Position numbers and translations under genes: made by a program. The notes beneath the pieces were generated by a model. It was not told the DNA's origin, did no database searches, and saw nothing but the letters and a program-made list of their open reading frames with translations. Below, piece after piece: positions 51,601 to 60,376 of a stretch of 64,000 nt of DNA (the stretch's first letter is position 1; the number at the start of each line of letters is the position of its first letter). The DNA is from Stappia sp. 28M-7 (GTDB taxonomy: Bacteria; Pseudomonadota; Alphaproteobacteria; Rhizobiales; Stappiaceae): NCBI RefSeq assembly GCF_014252955.1, contig NZ_JACMIA010000001.1:3308258-3372257 (forward strand), read 5' to 3'.

Positions 51601-52580
51601 CCGTCGAGCTGAGCGTTGCCACCGACAGCTGGCCGATCGAGGGCGGCTTCACCATCTCGCGGGGAAGCCGGACCCACGCTAATGTGGTGATGGTCACGCT
51701 GAGCGAAGGGCCGCATCGCGGCCGCGGCGAATGCGTTCCCTATGCCCGCTACGGCGAAACGGTCGAGGGCGTGATGGCCGATATCGAGCGCATCGCGCCC
51801 GACATCGCCCGCGGGCTCGACCGTGCCGGCCTGCAGCAGGCGATGCCGGCGGGCGCGGCGCGCAACGCCATCGACTGCGCCTTCTGGGACCTTGCCGCCA
51901 AGCAGGCCGGCACGAGCGCCGCGAAACTCGCCGGCATCAGTGAGATGGGCCCCGTCACCACCGCCTTCACCATCAGCCTCGGCACGCCGGAAAAGATGGC
52001 CGCCGACACGGCGAAGGCGAAGGATCGCCCGCTGCTGAAAATCAAGCTCGGCGGCGAAGGCGACGATGTGCGGATCGCCGCGGTACGCGCTGCCGCACCG
52101 AATGCACGGCTGATCGTCGATGCCAACGAGGCCTGGAGCGAGGCGTTGTTTGCACGCAACATGGAGGCCTGCCGCGCGGCCGGGGTGGAGCTGATTGAGC
52201 AGCCCCTGCCTTCCGATGCGGATGGGGGCCTTGCCCACCTGCCGCGCCCCATTCCGGTCTGTGCCGACGAAAGCCTGCACACCTCGACGGATCTCGAGCG
52301 CCTTGCCCCGCTCTACGATGCGGTGAACATCAAGCTCGACAAGACCGGCGGGCTGACCGAAGCGCTTCTTCTTGCCGGCAAGGCCCGCGAGATGCACTTC
52401 AAGGTGATGATCGGCTGCATGCTCGGCACGTCGCTGGCGATGGCGCCGGGAGCACTGGTCGCGCAAGACGCCGATTATGTCGATCTCGACGCACCGCTCC
52501 TGCTGTCCAAGGACCGGGAGCCGGGTCTCGTCTTCGACGGCAGCTTGATGCACCCGCCACGCCCCGAGCTCTGGGGCTAG
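51597..52580 (+). CDS. dgcA: enolase-superfamily racemase, N-acetyl-D-glutamate racemase DgcA-like
   Basis: A 327-residue mandelate-racemase/muconate-lactonizing type enzyme of the dipeptide-epimerase branch. Catalytic lysines lie in LLKIKLGG (near 150) and KLDKTGG (near 250), with metal ligands D in IVDANEAW (near 178), E in ELIEQPLP (near 203) and D in CADESLHT (near 225). Start ATG overlaps the dgcN stop. Read as the enzyme interconverting N-acetyl-D- and L-glutamate; dipeptide epimerase is the alternative if unpaired. Confidence 0.87.
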   Translation: MTVELSVATDSWPIEGGFTISRGSRTHANVVMVTLSEGPHRGRGECVPYARYGETVEGVMADIERIAPDIARGLDRAGLQQAMPAGAARNAIDCAFWDLAAKQAGTSAAKLAGISEMGPVTTAFTISLGTPEKMAADTAKAKDRPLLKIKLGGEGDDVRIAAVRAAAPNARLIVDANEAWSEALFARNMEACRAAGVELIEQPLPSDADGGLAHLPRPIPVCADESLHTSTDLERLAPLYDAVNIKLDKTGGLTEALLLAGKAREMHFKVMIGCMLGTSLAMAPGALVAQDADYVDLDAPLLLSKDREPGLVFDGSLMHPPRPELWG

Positions 52581-52615
52581 GTGGACGAAGCTCGGACCGG
52601 AAATCCGGGCAGCTC

Positions 52616-53860
52616 TCAGCCTGCCCGCTTCGCCCGGCCCGAGACGACCAGTCCGCCGATCAGGCACAGCCCGCCGATGCCGGAAAGCACAGACATCGCC
52701 ACGAAGGCGGTAACCGGGCTCGACGCATAGAGCATGCCCGCGATCGCCGATGCCAGCGCCGTCACGGCACCGATCACCATCGAGTTGACGCCCTGGGCAG
52801 CGCCCGCCCATTGCGGCGGCGCCATGCGCGCGACGAATGCGACCGCGCCGAGATGCGTCGCACCGAAGCTGAGCCCGTGCAGCAGCTGCACCAGGACGAT
52901 GGAGACGGGATCCTCCACGAACGGAAACAGGATCCAGCGCAGGACCGCGCCGGCAATGCCGATGGCCAGAAGGCCGTTGACGCCCAGCACCGAGCGCACC
53001 CGGCCTGAGGCGGCGAACAGGCCGATCTCGGTGATCACTCCCAGTCCCCAGTAAATGCCCACCGCCGTGCCGGAAACACCGGTCTGCGACCACAGGAGCG
53101 CACTGAAGGCGTAATAGGCCGCATGGCTGGCCTGCGCGCAGGCTGCCGCCAGGATCACCAGCAGGAAGCCCGGCGTCACGAACGCCCCCTCGCGCAGCAG
53201 TGCCGCCAGCCCCTTTCGGCGCCCATTGGCGGGCACGGGCCCCGGTGCCTCGTCCTCCATCACCTCGGCAAGCGCGATGTCGGGGGAGGCAATCGAGACC
53301 GATTCGTTTTCATCGACCTGGATTCGCGGCAGCTTGACGCTGAGCGCCGCCGCTGCGGCTGCAACCAGGCCGGCGACGATGCCACCGACCACGACCCCGG
53401 TCGTCCACTCGCCGATCAGGGATCCGCCGATCACATTGGCAACGATGAACGAGACTGATCCCCAGAGCCGCATGCGCCCGTAGTCACCCTTGCCCTCACG
53501 CTCAACGCGCGCCGCCAGTGCATCCCCCAAAGGCATCAACGGCGACCAGGCAATGGAGATGACCACCAACAGCAAGGCACTTGCGAGGAAGCTCTTTGCG
53601 AGAAAAAAGCCTGAAAACGCAACAGCGGCGAGAATGCTGAGCAGCGCCAGCGCGCGCCCGGGTGTGCCGAAGCGGTCGACAGCGGCCCCGATCAGCGGGT
53701 TCGCCGCAAGCCTCACCAGCATCGGTATGGCAAGCAGAGTACCGATCTCGCCCGGGCTCAATCCCGCCTCGGACAGCACTAGCGGGAAGAACGGGAGAAA
53801 CAGGCCGAGGCCGAAGAAATAGGCTGCGAAGATCGCCGCAACCCTTGCGTGAAGGGGCAT
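52616..53860 (-). CDS. HcaT-like MFS transporter
   Basis: A 414-residue, 12-helix transporter. The start HARVAAIFAAYFFGLGLFLPFFPLVL is that of MFS_1_like/HcaT (3-phenylpropionate-type) and related permeases; the loop DRFGTPGRAL after helix 2 and YGRMRLWGSVSFIVAN near 130 are typical. A cytoplasmic central loop of about 45 residues is acidic. It is convergent with dgcA; substrate unknown. Confidence 0.85.
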   Translation of the reverse strand: MPLHARVAAIFAAYFFGLGLFLPFFPLVLSEAGLSPGEIGTLLAIPMLVRLAANPLIGAAVDRFGTPGRALALLSILAAVAFSGFFLAKSFLASALLLVVISIAWSPLMPLGDALAARVEREGKGDYGRMRLWGSVSFIVANVIGGSLIGEWTTGVVVGGIVAGLVAAAAAALSVKLPRIQVDENESVSIASPDIALAEVMEDEAPGPVPANGRRKGLAALLREGAFVTPGFLLVILAAACAQASHAAYYAFSALLWSQTGVSGTAVGIYWGLGVITEIGLFAASGRVRSVLGVNGLLAIGIAGAVLRWILFPFVEDPVSIVLVQLLHGLSFGATHLGAVAFVARMAPPQWAGAAQGVNSMVIGAVTALASAIAGMLYASSPVTAFVAMSVLSGIGGLCLIGGLVVSGRAKRAG

Positions 53861-53987
53861 GTGAAAGCATCCGCCAACCGTGAGGAACTGCCTTCTATAC
53901 CGATTTTAAGGATTTGGCGATTAAGCATGACCGACGGCTTTCGGACGACCCGAGACCGAGACGGATCAGGAACGCGGAACGACAGTT

Positions 53988-55157
53988 ATGGCTGAAATGG
54001 GCACGCCGAGCGCGATCCGGGAAAGCGACTACGAAGCGCTCCTGAACGCCTTGACGGACACGGATCGCGGTCGCTGGTTCCTGAGCGAGTACATGCGCCG
54101 GAACCAGAAGCCGGAGACCCAGATGGTGCTCGACGCCATCGCCCGCCTGGAAAAGGCATTGGTGCGCGAGCGCACCGTCCCCAGCATCGACCGCATTCGC
54201 CTCGACATTGCCGACATGCAGGAGGCGATCGAACGCACCAAGCGCGAGATCGCCAACATCAAGCACGAGCAAGAAGAGGGCAATCGCTTCATCGAGGCCT
54301 CGAACGAGCTCGACGCCATCGTCACCAAGACCGAAAGCGCGACGCAGGAAATCCTCGCGGCCGCCGAGGCGATCCAGGAGACCGCCTGGACACTGCGCGA
54401 AAACGGCGCGGACGAGGAAAGCTGCGACGACATCGATGCGCGTGCGACCGAGATCTTCATGGCCTGCTCGTTCCAGGACCTGACCGGCCAGCGCACCCAG
54501 AAGATCGTCCAGGTGCTGCAGTATCTGGAATCGCGCATCAACCTGATGATCTCCATCTGGGGCCTGGAAGGCAGCCGCGCCCAGGACACCACGTTCGTTG
54601 AGGACACCCGGCCCGATGCGCATCTGCTCAACGGGCCCCAGCTCGACGGCAAGGGCGTGTCGCAGGACGCGGTCGACGAGATGTTCGATGTCAGCGCGGT
54701 CGAGTTCGACACGCCGGATGCAGCGGACAAGGCTGCCGATGAGGCGAGCGCCTTTTCCGGAGAGACGGCCTCTGCCGACGAGATCGACGCTCTCTTTGCA
54801 ACGGTCGATACCGATAGCGAGAGCGACGCAGATATCTTCGACGCCGGCAAAGAGGCGAGCCAGGAGCAGGCAAACGCCCGCGAGATGGCTGGCCTCGAGT
54901 TTGACGACATCGAATTTGCCGATGCGGACGTCTTCGAGAAGCCGTCCCTTGCACCGGCAAGCGCTGCCGCCGAGGACGACTTCGACGACGTGGTGATCGT
55001 CGATGACGAGGATACCGCCGCCTGGGAAGCCGAATTCGAGGTCATCTCCAAAGTCGACGCGGCTCCTGCGCCCAAGGCGCGGCCCGAGAGCGTCGACGAC
55101 GGCGAGGACCCGCTCGATCGCCTCTCGCCCGGTGAGAAGCAGTCGCTGTTCAGCTAG
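53988..55157 (+). CDS. cheZ: CheZ-family protein phosphatase with long acidic tail
   Basis: CheZ removes phosphate from CheY-P. The 389-residue protein has a long helical hairpin (about residues 43-190) with the catalytic motif QDLTGQ at 163-168 (D164 and Q168 are the equivalents of the E. coli D143 and Q147) in ACSFQDLTGQRTQKIVQVLQ. Beyond 200 it is an acidic, disordered tail. The tail contains two copies of a FliM-N-terminal-like motif (SQDAVDEMF at 225-233 and SADEIDALF at 262-270), and the last residues are LSPGEKQSLFS. E. coli CheZ has a C-terminal CheY-binding peptide in the analogous place. No che operon is adjacent. ATG at 53988 within GTTATGGC; weak upstream RBS. Confidence 0.85.
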   Translation: MAEMGTPSAIRESDYEALLNALTDTDRGRWFLSEYMRRNQKPETQMVLDAIARLEKALVRERTVPSIDRIRLDIADMQEAIERTKREIANIKHEQEEGNRFIEASNELDAIVTKTESATQEILAAAEAIQETAWTLRENGADEESCDDIDARATEIFMACSFQDLTGQRTQKIVQVLQYLESRINLMISIWGLEGSRAQDTTFVEDTRPDAHLLNGPQLDGKGVSQDAVDEMFDVSAVEFDTPDAADKAADEASAFSGETASADEIDALFATVDTDSESDADIFDAGKEASQEQANAREMAGLEFDDIEFADADVFEKPSLAPASAAAEDDFDDVVIVDDEDTAAWEAEFEVISKVDAAPAPKARPESVDDGEDPLDRLSPGEKQSLFS

Positions 55158-55347
55158 GCTGCTCCGCCCGGACGGGGATGAGGACCTGGTCCGGCATAAG
55201 GCCGGGAAGCTGCGCTGACCGCGGCCGCCAGTTTCGGGGAGAGACGGCGACGCGGCGGATGCAGCACGCCGCAGTTTTCTCTTGGGCCTGCAAGGATTAC
55301 AGGTAGCTCTGCAAGCTGGAAGCAGACATCGCAATGGATGGAGGGGC

Positions 55348-56397
55348 ATGATCCACGACCGGCTGGAGGAACTGGCAAGGACACATGAGCCGTCGGCCCG
55401 GTCCGAACTCGTGCGTCTGCTCAGCGCCCAATATTCCGACAGGCTCGAACGCGAGCCGACCGAAGCCGAGCGCCATCTGTTTTCGGGGCTTGTGCTGGAC
55501 GTGTTCGACCAGCTCGATCATTCCGTCCGCCTCGACATCGTCGTGCGTCTTGCCCGCACCTCGCGCATTACCCAGCCGCTTGCCGACCGCCTCACCGAAG
55601 AGCCCTTCGACATCAGCGAACCCGTTCTGGAATATTCCCCGGTCGTCAGCACCGCAAAGCTGCTCGAGGTCTCGCGCAACCGGTCCGATCGCCATCGCCT
55701 GGCCATCGCCCGCCGGCTTCATGTCCCCAACAAGATCGTCGATACGCTGATCGCTCGCGGCACGTTTCCGGTGGTGAATGCCCTGCTTCAGAACCAGGGG
55801 GCAGAATTCGCCGTCCGGGCGATGCTTGCAGTCCTCATCCTGTCGGCGGCGGACCAGCGACTGCTCGGCGCCCTCGCCCGGCGCTGCACGCAGGACGAGG
55901 GCTTCCTCGGCGACATGAAAATGATCTCCCAGACGGACTGCCCGTTGATGCCCGCCAACCTCGAGCGCGCGCTCGACAATCAGGACGAGTTGGACCGGCT
56001 GGCGCAAACTGCAGTGGATGACGATCGGGACGCGGGGCTGGAAATCGACGGCCAGCAGCTCTCCCGCCACGAGCTCCATATCCAGATCGCATCCGGAGAA
56101 CTGGGTTTCGAGAGCATTTTCCTGACGCTGGTCGAGCGCAAGGACATGAACAGCATCATCTGGCTGGTGTCCCGCCATCTATCGCTGCGCGATTCCTCCG
56201 TGCGCGACACCTTCGCCTCGCAGGCGGGCGGTGCCGTCGCGATGCTGATGAAGGAAACCGGCATTGGGCACAAGACCTACGGCCAGTTCCTGCGCCTGAG
56301 ATGCGAATGGCTCGGGATCGGCTCGAAGACGGTGGCGCAGGACGTCTACATGTACCGGACGATGCGACATCCCGGCAGCCAGCGCGCCTTCAACTGA
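55348..56397 (+). CDS. DUF2336 domain protein
   Basis: A 349-residue, all-helical protein of the alphaproteobacterial DUF2336 type (HLFSGLVLDVFDQLDHSVRLDIVVRLARTS; EYSPVVSTAKLLEVSRNRSDRHRLAIARR). DUF2336 resembles helical repeat proteins (HEAT-like arrangement) and is often next to signalling genes. A Shine-Dalgarno GGAGGGG sits 3 nt before ATG at 55348, whereas the upstream in-frame codons look like non-coding sequence. It follows cheZ by 190 bp on the same strand. Function not established. Confidence 0.8.
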   Translation: MIHDRLEELARTHEPSARSELVRLLSAQYSDRLEREPTEAERHLFSGLVLDVFDQLDHSVRLDIVVRLARTSRITQPLADRLTEEPFDISEPVLEYSPVVSTAKLLEVSRNRSDRHRLAIARRLHVPNKIVDTLIARGTFPVVNALLQNQGAEFAVRAMLAVLILSAADQRLLGALARRCTQDEGFLGDMKMISQTDCPLMPANLERALDNQDELDRLAQTAVDDDRDAGLEIDGQQLSRHELHIQIASGELGFESIFLTLVERKDMNSIIWLVSRHLSLRDSSVRDTFASQAGGAVAMLMKETGIGHKTYGQFLRLRCEWLGIGSKTVAQDVYMYRTMRHPGSQRAFN

Positions 56398-56411
56398 GGC
56401 TTGGCCTCCGC

Positions 56412-57401
56412 CTAGCCGGCCAGCGCCTTCGCCATCATGTCGGCGTCGATATTGCCGCCAGACAGGGTGAGCGCGATCACGCGCCCCTTCATCGGCAGCC
56501 GGCCCGACAACACCGCTGCAAGGCACACCGCCCCGCCCGGCTCCACCACCAGCTTCAGCTCGCGAAAGGCGAAGGCGACCGCCGCCAGCGCCTCGGCATC
56601 GCTCACGGTCAGCCCCTGCTTTGCCCGGCGACGCGTGATCGCGAAACCGATCTCGCCCGGCTGGCGGGCAAGCAATGCATCGCAAACGGAACCCGCTTCG
56701 CTCGGATTGGCGACCACCGCCCCGCCCACGAGCGAGCGTCCATGATCGTCGAAGCCTTCTGGCTCCACCGGCAGCAACTCGCAGTCGGGCAGCAGCGTTT
56801 CCAGGGCAAGAGCTATACCGCCGGTCATCCCGCCGCCGCCGGCACAGGTCAGCATGGCATCCGGCGTCAGCCCCATGGCAGCAGCCTGTTCGGCGACCTC
56901 GGCCCCGATCGTGCCCTGGCCGGCAATGACGCCGGGATCATTGTAGGGGTGAACCATCGTTGCACCGGTCTCGCGCGCGATCTCAAGGGCCAGCGCATCC
57001 CGGTCGTCGACACCCCGGCGATAGGTGACGATCCGCGCGCCGGAACGGCGCGTGCGGTCGAGCTTTGCCTGAGGCGCGTCCTGCGGCATCACGATGGTTG
57101 CCGGCATGCCCAGCACCCGGGCTGCCTCCGCCACGCCCTGTGCATGGTTGCCGGACGAACAGGCGACCACCCCGCGCGGGCGGTCCCCTTCAGGGATCAG
57201 CGAGAGGCGGTTGAAAGCGCCGCGAAACTTGAAGGAGCCGGTGCGCTGCAGGTTCTCGGCCTTCAGCAATACGGTTCCGCCGGTCAGCTCGTCGAGAAAC
57301 GCCGAGCGCAGCAGGGGCGTCACCGCTGCTTCTCCGGCAATGCGCCGCTGCGCATCGCGAACATCCTGGAAAATCGGGGCAGTGACGGGAATCGCGTCCA
57401 T
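56412..57401 (-). CDS. PLP-dependent threonine/serine dehydratase-like enzyme
   Basis: A 329-residue fold-type II PLP enzyme. The Schiff-base lysine is K58 in TGSFKFRGA; CSSGNHAQG (81-89) and the tetraglycine loop GGGGM (about 187-191) bind the PLP phosphate, and LTLSGGNID near the end closes it. The length and lack of a regulatory C-terminal domain fit threonine ammonia-lyase (catabolic) or serine racemase. It is convergent with DUF2336, with 14 bp between stops, and stands alone. Confidence 0.88.
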   Translation of the reverse strand: MDAIPVTAPIFQDVRDAQRRIAGEAAVTPLLRSAFLDELTGGTVLLKAENLQRTGSFKFRGAFNRLSLIPEGDRPRGVVACSSGNHAQGVAEAARVLGMPATIVMPQDAPQAKLDRTRRSGARIVTYRRGVDDRDALALEIARETGATMVHPYNDPGVIAGQGTIGAEVAEQAAAMGLTPDAMLTCAGGGGMTGGIALALETLLPDCELLPVEPEGFDDHGRSLVGGAVVANPSEAGSVCDALLARQPGEIGFAITRRRAKQGLTVSDAEALAAVAFAFRELKLVVEPGGAVCLAAVLSGRLPMKGRVIALTLSGGNIDADMMAKALAG

Positions 57402-57475
57402 GAAGGCCTCCTGCAGAAGCCATCAGTCCTACATGATCGCAGCGCCGGGTTGAAGCGCCTGAAGCGCGCAGCGTA

Positions 57476-58510
57476 TCAGGCAGCTCCGCGAGCGTGAGCC
57501 CTCTCGGCGGCATCCAGGCAATTGTGCAGGAACTGCCGCGTACTGGCCTCCCAGCTGTAGGACAGGGCCAGCTCGCGGCACCGCTGACGCGAAATCTCGA
57601 GCGCTGCGACGGCCGCCTTGCCGAGGTCCTCGTCAAGCACCCCCGCCCCGGTTCCCTGAAGAATGTCGAGAGGCCCCATCACCGGATAGGCGGCAACCGG
57701 AACGCCCGCGGCCAGCGCCTCCAGCAACACGTTGCCGAACGTATCGGTGCGGCTTGGAAAGACCACGACATCCGCCGACGCGTAGTGGGCGGCAAGGTCC
57801 TCGCCCGTCTTGGTACCGGTAAAGAGAACGACTGGGTAGCGCGCACGCAGCTCCGCCAGCTGCGGCCCGTCGCCGACCACCACCTTGGTGCCCGGCAGCT
57901 CCAGATCGAGGAACGCGGCGATGTTCTTTTCCACCGCCACCCGGCCGACATACATGAATATCGGACCGGCGAGCGTCCGTGGGAGTACGCTCCCCTCCCG
58001 CGGGCGGAACAACTGATGGTCGACGCCGCGCGACCAGCGCATCAGGTTCGTGAAGCCGCGCTCCGCGAGATCCTGCTCCAGCGTCGCGGTGGCCACCATG
58101 CAGCCATGCCCGGCATTGTGGAAGCGCCGCAGCCAGGCGTAGGACCAGGAAACCGGCACCGGCATGCGCGCGGACAGATATTCCGGAAACCGTGTGTGAT
58201 AGCTCGTCGTGTAGGCCAGCCCCAGCAGCCGGGCAACACGCGCGGCCATCAGGCCCAGCGGCCCCTCTGTGGCGATGTGCAGGTGATCGTATCCCCCCGC
58301 AAGGATTCGCCGGCGCAGGACCGAGGGCGTTGTCAGCGACAGGCGGATTTCCGCATAGGTCGGACAGGGAACCGTGAAGAAGTCCGCTGGCGAGAGCACC
58401 TCGACCGGCACGCCCATCCGGCGCAGCTCGTCCACGGTGCGCTCGATCGAGCGCACGACACCGTTGATCTGGGGACGCCAGGCATCGGTGACGATGAGCA
58501 GCGACTTCAT
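57476..58510 (-). CDS. glycosyltransferase family 4 type
   Basis: A 344-residue GT-B glycosyltransferase: N-terminal VTDAWRPQINGVVRSIERTVDEL, HIATEGPLGLMAARVARL, YHTRFPEYLSARMPVP, and a C-terminal nucleotide-sugar domain with VGRVAVEKNIAAFLDL, VVGDGPQLAEL and FPSRTDTFGNVLLEALAAGVPV. It resembles GDP-mannose-dependent alpha-mannosyltransferases (MgtA/PimB type) acting on lipid acceptors. It overlaps the phosphoesterase at its 5' end by 4 nt. The frame is open upstream, but ATG at 58510 starts the canonical N-terminus. Confidence 0.88.
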   Translation of the reverse strand: MKSLLIVTDAWRPQINGVVRSIERTVDELRRMGVPVEVLSPADFFTVPCPTYAEIRLSLTTPSVLRRRILAGGYDHLHIATEGPLGLMAARVARLLGLAYTTSYHTRFPEYLSARMPVPVSWSYAWLRRFHNAGHGCMVATATLEQDLAERGFTNLMRWSRGVDHQLFRPREGSVLPRTLAGPIFMYVGRVAVEKNIAAFLDLELPGTKVVVGDGPQLAELRARYPVVLFTGTKTGEDLAAHYASADVVVFPSRTDTFGNVLLEALAAGVPVAAYPVMGPLDILQGTGAGVLDEDLGKAAVAALEISRQRCRELALSYSWEASTRQFLHNCLDAAERAHARGAA

Positions 58511-59316
58511 GCGGCCGCCTGCGCCCGGCGCGGTGCGCCGCTTTCCAATGCGGGCGCCCGCTCTGCCCGGTCCGCCCAGCGGATGATCTCGAACGTCCCG
58601 TCGTGATGCTCGGCGACGGCCGTGCAGCTTTCCACCCAGTCGCCGGTGTTGATGTAGTGAGTCCCGAACTCGGTATGGTCGGCGGCGTGGTGGATATGGC
58701 CGCAGATCACCCCGTCGACGCCCTGGCGCTCGGCTTCGCCCGCCAGCGTTTCCTCGAACTTGCCGATGAAGTTGACCGCGTTCTTGACCTTGAGCTTGGC
58801 CCAGGCCGAGAGCGACCAGTAGGTCAGGCCGAGGCGGCGACGCAGGATATTGAGCCCGGTGTTGAGATTGAGGGCACTCACATAGGCCCAGTCGCCGAGG
58901 AATGCGAGCCACCTGGCATGGCGCACCACCACATCGAAACGGTCGCCGTGGATGACCAGATAGCGGCGCCCGTCGGCGGTCTCGTGGATGGTCTCCTCCA
59001 TCACCTCAATGCCGCCGAAATGCGTGCCGAGAAAATCGCGAAGGAACTCGTCGTGGTTGCCGGGCGTATAGACGATGCGGGCGCCCTTGCGGCCCTTGCG
59101 CATCAGCTTCTGGACCACGTCGTTATGGGTCTGCGGCCAGTACCACATGCGGCGCAAGCGCCAGCCGTCGACGATGTCGCCGACCAGATAGATGGTTTCG
59201 GCATCATGATACTTGAGGAAATCGAGCAGCATGTCCGCCTGGCAGCCGCGCGTACCAAGATGAATATCGGAGAGGAAGATTGCCCGGAAATGTCTCTGGG
59301 TCGGCTCGGAGGACAT
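58507..59316 (-). CDS. UDP-2,3-diacylglucosamine diphosphatase-like metallophosphoesterase
   Basis: A 269-residue calcineurin-like phosphoesterase. Metal motifs are SDIHLGT (near 16), GDIVDGW (near 45), GNHDEF (near 86), HGDRFD (near 120) and GHIHHAADH (near 205). This is the LpxH-like layout; LpxH in other bacteria is about 240 residues and cleaves UDP-diacylglucosamine to lipid X. Alphaproteobacteria usually use LpxI, so this homologue may act on another sugar-lipid, perhaps with the neighbouring glycosyltransferase. It is the first gene of the pair and shares a 4-nt overlap. Confidence 0.85.
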   Translation of the reverse strand: MSSEPTQRHFRAIFLSDIHLGTRGCQADMLLDFLKYHDAETIYLVGDIVDGWRLRRMWYWPQTHNDVVQKLMRKGRKGARIVYTPGNHDEFLRDFLGTHFGGIEVMEETIHETADGRRYLVIHGDRFDVVVRHARWLAFLGDWAYVSALNLNTGLNILRRRLGLTYWSLSAWAKLKVKNAVNFIGKFEETLAGEAERQGVDGVICGHIHHAADHTEFGTHYINTGDWVESCTAVAEHHDGTFEIIRWADRAERAPALESGAPRRAQAAA

Positions 59317-59521
59317 GGCACGCTCCTGACAAGACTTTGAGCGTCTAGATGCGCGATTCCGGTCTCAGAAATATGACAAACGGCCGAAACGACCCAAAAG
59401 GCGAGAAGAAATAGGCCTTGTACGTCTGCAGCTGGACGGAGCGTGGACGGCTCCGCTATCAATTCGGCAACGATGCCCGCGGGGGCCCCTGCCCCGGGCG
59501 GGCCAGATCGGGAGATACGAC

Positions 59522-60301
59522 ATGGATCTTGGACTTTCCGGCCGCAAGGCCATCGTCTGCGCCTCGAGCCGCGGACTTGGCCGGGGATGCGCCGAAGCGC
59601 TGGCCGAAGCGGGATGCGATCTGGTGATCAATGGTCTCGACCGGCTCCGCCTGGAAACGACCGCGAGCGAGATCCGCGCCCGCTATGGCGTCAACGTCGC
59701 CTCGGTCGTCGCCAATGTCTCCACCCGCGAGGGACAGGACGCCCTGCTCGCCGCCTGTCCCGAGCCCGACATCCTGGTCAACAACAATGGCGGCCCGCCG
59801 CGCCGCGACTATCGCGAGCTCGACCGCGACGCGATGATCGACGGGGTCATCCAGAACATGATCTCGCCCATCGAGATGATCCAGCGCGTGGCCGACGGCA
59901 TGGCCGAACGGGGCTTCGGCCGCATCGTCAACATCACCTCGATCACCGTGCGCATGCCGCTGGAGGGGCTCGACCTGTCGAGCGGCGCCCGCGCCGGCCT
60001 GACCGCCTTCCTCGCCGGCGTCTGCCGGACCTATGCGGGGCGCAACGTCACCATCAACAACCTACTGCCCGGCAAGATGGATACGGACCGGCTGCGCGGC
60101 GGACTGGAGCGCACGGCCGGCATGACGGGGCAGAGCGTCGATGCGGTCGGCAAGGCCCAGCAGGCGGAAATCCCGGCCGGCCGCTTCGGCACGGCGGAGG
60201 AATTCGGCAAGATCTGCGCCTTCTACTGCTCCACGGCGGCCGGCTATGTGACGGGCCAGAACGTGCTCGTCGACGGCGGCCTCTATCCGGCAGCTTTCTG
60301 A
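59522..60301 (+). CDS. short-chain dehydrogenase/reductase, atypical active site
   Basis: A 259-residue SDR. The NAD(P) glycine motif is VCASSRGLGRGCAEAL near residue 12 (the usual TGxxxGIG replaced by ASSRGLG), and NNGGPPRR is in place of NNAG near 91. The catalytic Ser is present (NITSITV near 140), but the usual YxxxK is read as LSSGARAGL near 155, so tyrosine and lysine are missing. It ends with the normal GQNVLVDGGLYPA. This is a recognised SDR branch, yet its reaction is unclear. RBS GGGAG 8 nt before ATG. Standalone gene with a strong terminator. Confidence 0.85.
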   Translation: MDLGLSGRKAIVCASSRGLGRGCAEALAEAGCDLVINGLDRLRLETTASEIRARYGVNVASVVANVSTREGQDALLAACPEPDILVNNNGGPPRRDYRELDRDAMIDGVIQNMISPIEMIQRVADGMAERGFGRIVNITSITVRMPLEGLDLSSGARAGLTAFLAGVCRTYAGRNVTINNLLPGKMDTDRLRGGLERTAGMTGQSVDAVGKAQQAEIPAGRFGTAEEFGKICAFYCSTAAGYVTGQNVLVDGGLYPAAF

Positions 60302-60322
60302 GCGCCTGCACAGCCAAAGCAA

Positions 60323-60358
60323 AAGCCGGCGGGGAGCTCTCCCCGCCGGCTTCTTCAT
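60323..60358. terminator. bidirectional terminator between SDR and FadL genes
   Basis: AAGCCGGCGGGG-agctct-CCCCGCCGGCTT, a 12-bp perfect stem, with T-rich flanks on the plus side (CTTC) and TTTTGCTTTGG on the minus side. Confidence 0.8.
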
Positions 60359-60376
60359 ACCAAAGTGACCGACAGC

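Noticed and set aside
50604-53093. Very long open frame on the minus strand across dgcN-dgcA and part of the MFS gene
   Set aside because: It covers two recognised plus-strand genes with catalytic motifs and shows no domain of its own, only high-GC frame artefact.
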